Assembly (NCBI GenBank): GCA_964483805.1
Contig: CAZADH010000249.1
Location: forward strand, 1-9,351
DNA from: CAZADH01 sp964483805
Lineage (GTDB): Bacteria > Muiribacteriota > Ozemobacteria > Ozemobacterales > Ozemobacteraceae
Direction: 5' to 3'
Length of the DNA stretch: 9,351 nucleotides
Below the pieces are notes generated by a model, which did not search any database, was not told where the DNA came from, and was given only the letters and a program-made list of their open reading frames with translations. Made by a program: the position numbers and the translations under genes. Positions 7,501 to 9,351 of the stretch are shown here, in pieces (within the stretch, counting starts at the first letter, position 1; each line of letters starts with the position of its first letter).

Positions 7501-8442
7501 AGCCCAGCCGGGGAAACGTTTGCCGACGACGTCCATACATACAAAGTAAATATTGTCCCAGTCGCGGAACAACACCGGCAGTTGGCGGCCGACAATGTAG
7601 AACAGAACCGAGAAGAGAATGAGCAGGCCGGCGAAGATCCGTTTGCGCCAGGCCAGGGTTTCGGTGGCATGGCGCAACACCGGATGGCCGGGTTGGATCT
7701 TCTGTGCCTGGTCGAGCAGGGTGGCGGCCCGCGAATACTCGCTGTGCCGCAGGGCGATGGTCAACTGGGCAAACAGGATCCAGAAGCTCTGGGGTTCGTT
7801 CTTGAAATCGAGTTTGCCGGCGCGGACCAAGCCGAGGATGCGGGTGCACTCGGCTTCGATTTCTGCTTCCGATTTGCGGCGGAGCTGCAAGTCCGCAACC
7901 ATGATGAGCTCGGCGATCTGGGTTTGCAGGGTGGGGTCCTCGCAGAGCTTCGGGTTGTGAAAGAACAGTTTGCGCAGCCGGCCCCAGTCGCCGCTGCGGG
8001 CCAGGGTCTGGGCTTCGGTCCAGTCGCTGTGTTGGCGGAGGGCAGCGGCATTGATGTCATCGGCGATCTTCTTCTTGAGACGGGCATACTCGACATTCAT
8101 CAGGCCGATGCGTTCGATTTCATTGAGGCAGTGCAGCATCGTTGCCACATCTTCGTCGCGTTTTGCCTGGGTGAGTTTGTCGATGATCGGCGCCAGAAGG
8201 GGGTTGAAACGGCTCTGCTCCTGGTTGTGGGCGCCGATGTATCCGGTGCGGCGGCGGGGCTTGCCGTCGTTGGGGACCGGTGCGGCGGTCGCCGGTCGGG
8301 ACGCCGGGGCGTCGGCTTCCTGAGCCCAGGCGATCGGGGCACTTGGCGCCACCCCAGGTCGTTGCGGGTCGGGAAACGCAACAAGAACGCCGACCGCACA
8401 TACGGTCAGCGCCAGGACTCGGCCGGCCCCACCCAGTCTCAT
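4600..8442 (-). CDS. Giant envelope protein: TPR-like, Pro/Ala linker, HEAT repeats
   Basis: A 1280-residue protein of unknown function. Order of parts: a signal peptide or anchor (basic start, VLALTVCAVGVLVAF at 9-23, possible cleavage after AWA at 38-40); helical TPR-like region (about 75-265); transmembrane helix IFAGLLILFSVLFYIVG (269-285) preceded by RKR; more helical repeats (about 325-585); a Pro/Ala/Glu-rich linker (599-1030) with acidic islands at 728-733 and 869-911; and four HEAT-like repeats (about 1115-1240) marked by DP....R motifs at 1158-1164, 1189-1195 and 1220-1226. The family resemblance implies a scaffold or protein-binding role. Topology is uncertain: a cleaved signal puts residues 41-265 outside and the linker and HEAT repeats inside, whereas the RKR before the second helix favours the reverse. 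The ATG at 8442 has GAGGTG eight bases upstream. No enzyme motif is seen. The gene is convergent with uvrB and divergent from a Sel1-repeat gene. Confidence 0.9.
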   Translation of the reverse strand: MRLGGAGRVLALTVCAVGVLVAFPDPQRPGVAPSAPIAWAQEADAPASRPATAAPVPNDGKPRRRTGYIGAHNQEQSRFNPLLAPIIDKLTQAKRDEDVATMLHCLNEIERIGLMNVEYARLKKKIADDINAAALRQHSDWTEAQTLARSGDWGRLRKLFFHNPKLCEDPTLQTQIAELIMVADLQLRRKSEAEIEAECTRILGLVRAGKLDFKNEPQSFWILFAQLTIALRHSEYSRAATLLDQAQKIQPGHPVLRHATETLAWRKRIFAGLLILFSVLFYIVGRQLPVLFRDWDNIYFVCMDVVGKRFPGWALSGLEDRVAGITDRTERIRVLEMLLEIAARARDEERIERHGETLWELMPGNGIAIKILGKRFVHRTPMTSQQIEITGAYLCLNPGDRETLKAMAAYAMTNRDLQAAIAPILTRHLQEFPQDKVLPGFLQTTLEQLPLVGIHRGAVELMDHLWRHDPDMQRRGRLWQGLVVNGQFERAADLATQSSELELDALLGALEAAFGPEITRIRQELATIDRKSLEKPFKTLRAYAFMPPLDARALTADLDALLTKHPDDTVLRYNARQTQNHLNEITKPSVALHESILGPVPPPAPEAKEATPTPDTNTAPAAPEPQPTQAEPTPVPASPVPAAATPEVAAEPPLPDVPPKSQTEASPSESAPAPEPEPSAEPATAAQPKAPASSTPESAAIDLPTPPSSSGSGSRSEPETEIEPTAIPDDEDDTAIPLIPIRSDPAAAPEPAEPIESPIIVEEPGPITTLPTVEPAPAPAPLDEGPPPPAEPVPADAGEPETEPVDTTAVDILTETQSATPATDTKTEPDTVAELAPTPEDAIVSAPPASESIAKSADDVPTTTCSSSDTDEEEPDDDLDELDITSDDETSFDLVIETLGEDVSIDLPDDEPSAPPAAVTPPSPTTPPEPTASAAPAVSPEVSTSLEPAAPSIPAASTETPTRPESTASPASAAPPEVPTPPEPAAPPASVAPGVPAALPELATPPVPAEPRTPAALPEPIATPAAPVAPDGTSMDDAVTITIDEVVTVSAASMGSPLANDIRQLGSQPQYNVVHALVQQSTAADVPAWTEYLGRDLPATTCAMLGKMLGTMHLPEVTPLIRRLLEHADVRVRANAIEGLELNADPAALAEIWKFVGDPDHRLRANAIKAAQSFGDDRAIEHLRQIVNDPEPRQRDAAAHVLSGIHNAEAAQLLRSMLHDPEAEIRHKVIKALAHQGDPGNRDALRELLSRTLDPTEQDLIRKALQYLSAAVTAPKKPTS
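5353..5685 (-). repeat. Degenerate 54-bp tandem repeat in the linker
   Basis: Within the Pro/Ala linker, residues 920-1030 fall into about six units of 18 residues, for example PEVSTSLEPAAPSIPAAS (940-957) and PEVPTPPEPAAPPASVAP (976-993). The DNA keeps the same period: GCAGCGGGTTC occurs at 5486 and 5594, and ACCTCGGGAG at 5510 and 5618, both pairs exactly 108 bases apart, or two units. The array is in frame, so gain or loss of units changes linker length without breaking the protein. Confidence 0.65.
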
Positions 8443-8585
8443 GCCCTCCGCACCTCGAACTGACTGATGCCTTCTGAACCGCCAATCGGCACGGTTTGGC
8501 GTCGGTCGTGCTCGGTCATGGGGTCACTGTGCAAAAAGAGTAGACCATCGTTCGGTATATCGGCAGGTTCGTGTCGCCTGTCCAT
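8439..8585 (-). CDS. Possible small upstream ORF, 48 residues
   Basis: An unrecognised 48-residue frame ends with an ATGA overlap (8439-8442) on the start of the giant gene, the same junction used three times over in this window's minus-strand genes if this one is counted. That is its main support. It has no clear ribosome site: AGGA lies 14 bases before the ATG at 8585, and a GTG at 8597 is too close to it. Its third codon positions look less GC-rich than in the neighbours. The ATG sits in the loop of an inverted repeat. A shorter frame from the ATG at 8519 (26 residues) is equally possible. It may be a leader peptide or chance. Confidence 0.2.
   Translation of the reverse strand: MDRRHEPADIPNDGLLFLHSDPMTEHDRRQTVPIGGSEGISQFEVRRA
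8554..8584 (-). promoter_or_regulatory. Weak candidate promoter of the giant gene
   Basis: On the minus strand TGGACA (8584-8579, five of six matches to TTGACA) precedes TATACC (8559-8554, four of six matches to TATAAT) with a long 19-base spacer. It would give a leader of roughly 100 bases. It is the best minus-strand pair seen in this intergenic region but is not strong, and if real it excludes the small ORF starting at 8585. Confidence 0.2.
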
Positions 8586-8597
8586 GGTCGGCGACAC
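8571..8597. promoter_or_regulatory. Perfect 8-bp inverted repeat in the intergenic region
   Basis: GTGTCGCC (8571-8578) and GGCGACAC (8590-8597) are exact reverse complements around an 11-base centre. No T-run follows on either strand, so a terminator is unlikely. It lies in the 297-base divergent region and overlaps the weak minus-strand promoter, which would suit an operator. On RNA from the minus strand it would form a hairpin holding the ATG of the small ORF in its loop. Confidence 0.5.
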
Positions 8598-8643
8598 ATT
8601 CCTGGACGAGTAGGCCTCGACTCGGGGCAGAGGAACGGGGGCG

Positions 8644-8672
8644 TTGCCGCCGGACCGTTCTCCTCTTACAAT
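8644..8672 (+). promoter_or_regulatory. Sigma70-type promoter of the Sel1-repeat gene
   Basis: TTGCCG (8644-8649, four of six matches) and TACAAT (8667-8672, five of six matches) are separated by exactly 17 bases. TACAATATTAA is the only AT-rich patch in the area. Transcription would begin near 8679 and give a leader of about 60 bases before the GTG at 8740. Confidence 0.5.
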
Positions 8673-8739
8673 ATTAACGCGTCGGTGGGGTGGTTCGTGA
8701 TCGGGCGCCGAACAAAGGGCAAGGAAAGGGGGGCAGTCG

Positions 8740-9351
8740 GTGCGGAAGACGATCCTGATGCTGGTTTCTTTCCTGGTCGCCGGGTTGCTCCTGGTCCTGC
8801 CTGCCGACGCCGACATGCGTGCAGCGATGCGCTGGCACGATGCCGAGGATTACACGCGGGCCCGTCACGAATTGATGCCCCTGGCGGTTAATGGGGATGC
8901 CTCGGCGGCATTTGTCCTGGGGTGTCTGGCCCATCTTGGGCACGGGGAACCGGCCAGCGATACGGTTGCGGCGCAATGGTGGGAACGAGCGGCAAGTGGG
9001 GGGCACGCGGGGGCGCAGTTCAACCTCGGATGTCTTTATCAGCGCGGTGCCGGAGTGCTCTCCGATCAGGTGGAAGCAAATCGGTGGTGGCATGCCGCCG
9101 CCAGCCAGGGCTATGCGTTGGCCGAGGTCGCCCTGGGCGATCAGTATCGCCGCGGTTGGGGGGTCCAACGCAATCTGACCGAAGCGCTGAAGTGGTATCA
9201 GCGTGCGGCCGAGCGCGGCGATCCGGAGGCGCAGAAATGCGTCGGTGATCTCTACTTTCAGGGGCGCGGGGTGAAGGCCGACGCGGCCGAGGCCGAGCGG
9301 TGGTGGCGGCGTGCCGAGCAGCACGGGCGTCCGTGCATCAATCTCATGACC
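8740..9351 (+). CDS. Secreted Sel1-repeat protein (3' end outside window)
   Basis: An open frame of 204 codons runs off the right edge. Residues 1-25 form a signal peptide: RK near the start, a hydrophobic core ILMLVSFLVAGLLLVL (5-20) and a likely cleavage after ADA (22-24). Then come a short helical lead and four consecutive Sel1-like repeats of 36 residues beginning near 57, 93, 129 and 165. They show the family pattern LG.LY..G.GV and A..W...AA..G, for example LGCLYQRGAGV (97-107) and AAERGDPEA (156-164). Sel1 repeats are TPR relatives that bind proteins or peptides, often in envelope or signalling assemblies. No partner is known here. The GTG start is chosen because a G-rich stretch with AAGG and GGGGGG precedes it by about six bases and it supplies the charged N-terminus. 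An ATG at 8758 would remove the arginine and lysine. The gene is divergent from the giant TPR/HEAT gene. Confidence 0.88.
   Translation, partial: MRKTILMLVSFLVAGLLLVLPADADMRAAMRWHDAEDYTRARHELMPLAVNGDASAAFVLGCLAHLGHGEPASDTVAAQWWERAASGGHAGAQFNLGCLYQRGAGVLSDQVEANRWWHAAASQGYALAEVALGDQYRRGWGVQRNLTEALKWYQRAAERGDPEAQKCVGDLYFQGRGVKADAAEAERWWRRAEQHGRPCINLMT

Noticed and set aside
6382..8463. A 693-codon open frame on the plus strand
   Set aside because: It is exactly antisense to the giant TPR/HEAT gene. GC-rich codon bias on the minus strand removes stops in this frame. The protein resembles no family, and the minus-strand product has a ribosome site, a signal segment and recognisable repeats.
8586..8816. 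Extension of the small minus-strand ORF to 125 codons
   Set aside because: The extra part runs antisense through the promoter, ribosome site and signal peptide of the Sel1 gene and resembles no protein family.

Overview
This window is GC-rich bacterial chromosome and almost entirely coding. No tRNA, rRNA, CRISPR array, transposase or phage gene is visible. It suggests a free-living, GC-rich bacterium with a secretory envelope: two proteins start with signal peptides or membrane anchors and carry solenoid repeats (TPR-like, HEAT, Sel1). The sequence alone does not fix the phylum. Repeat-rich lineages such as Planctomycetota, Myxococcota or Riflebacteria/Ozemobacteria are plausible guesses only.

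Layout. Left block, minus strand (59-2297): a compact cluster read in the order STAS anti-sigma-factor antagonist, DppA-type M55 D-aminopeptidase, MobA-like nucleotidyltransferase-fold protein, DUF4258 protein. The first three are joined by 4-base ATGA stop/start overlaps, so they are almost certainly one translationally coupled operon. The fourth follows after 24 bases. Middle, plus strand (2396-4531): uvrB, divergent from the operon, with a good sigma70-type promoter that decides its start codon. Convergent with it, minus strand (4600-8442): a 1280-residue protein with an N-terminal signal or anchor, TPR-like helices, a transmembrane segment, a Pro/Ala-rich linker of about 430 residues and C-terminal HEAT repeats. 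Right edge, plus strand (8740 to the window end): a secreted Sel1-repeat protein, cut by the window, divergent from the giant protein across 297 bases that hold a good plus-strand promoter and a perfect 8-bp inverted repeat.

How the genes may work together. UvrB is housekeeping nucleotide excision repair and is probably independent of the rest. The M55 peptidase and its coupled STAS and nucleotidyltransferase-like partners suggest a small D-amino-acid peptide or cell-wall recycling module under a partner-switching signal, but that link is inference from gene order. The giant TPR/HEAT protein and the Sel1 protein are both envelope-directed scaffold types and may share a regulatory region. The least described objects are the giant protein, with a 54-bp repeat array inside its linker, and the STAS-DppA-nucleotidyltransferase coupling.
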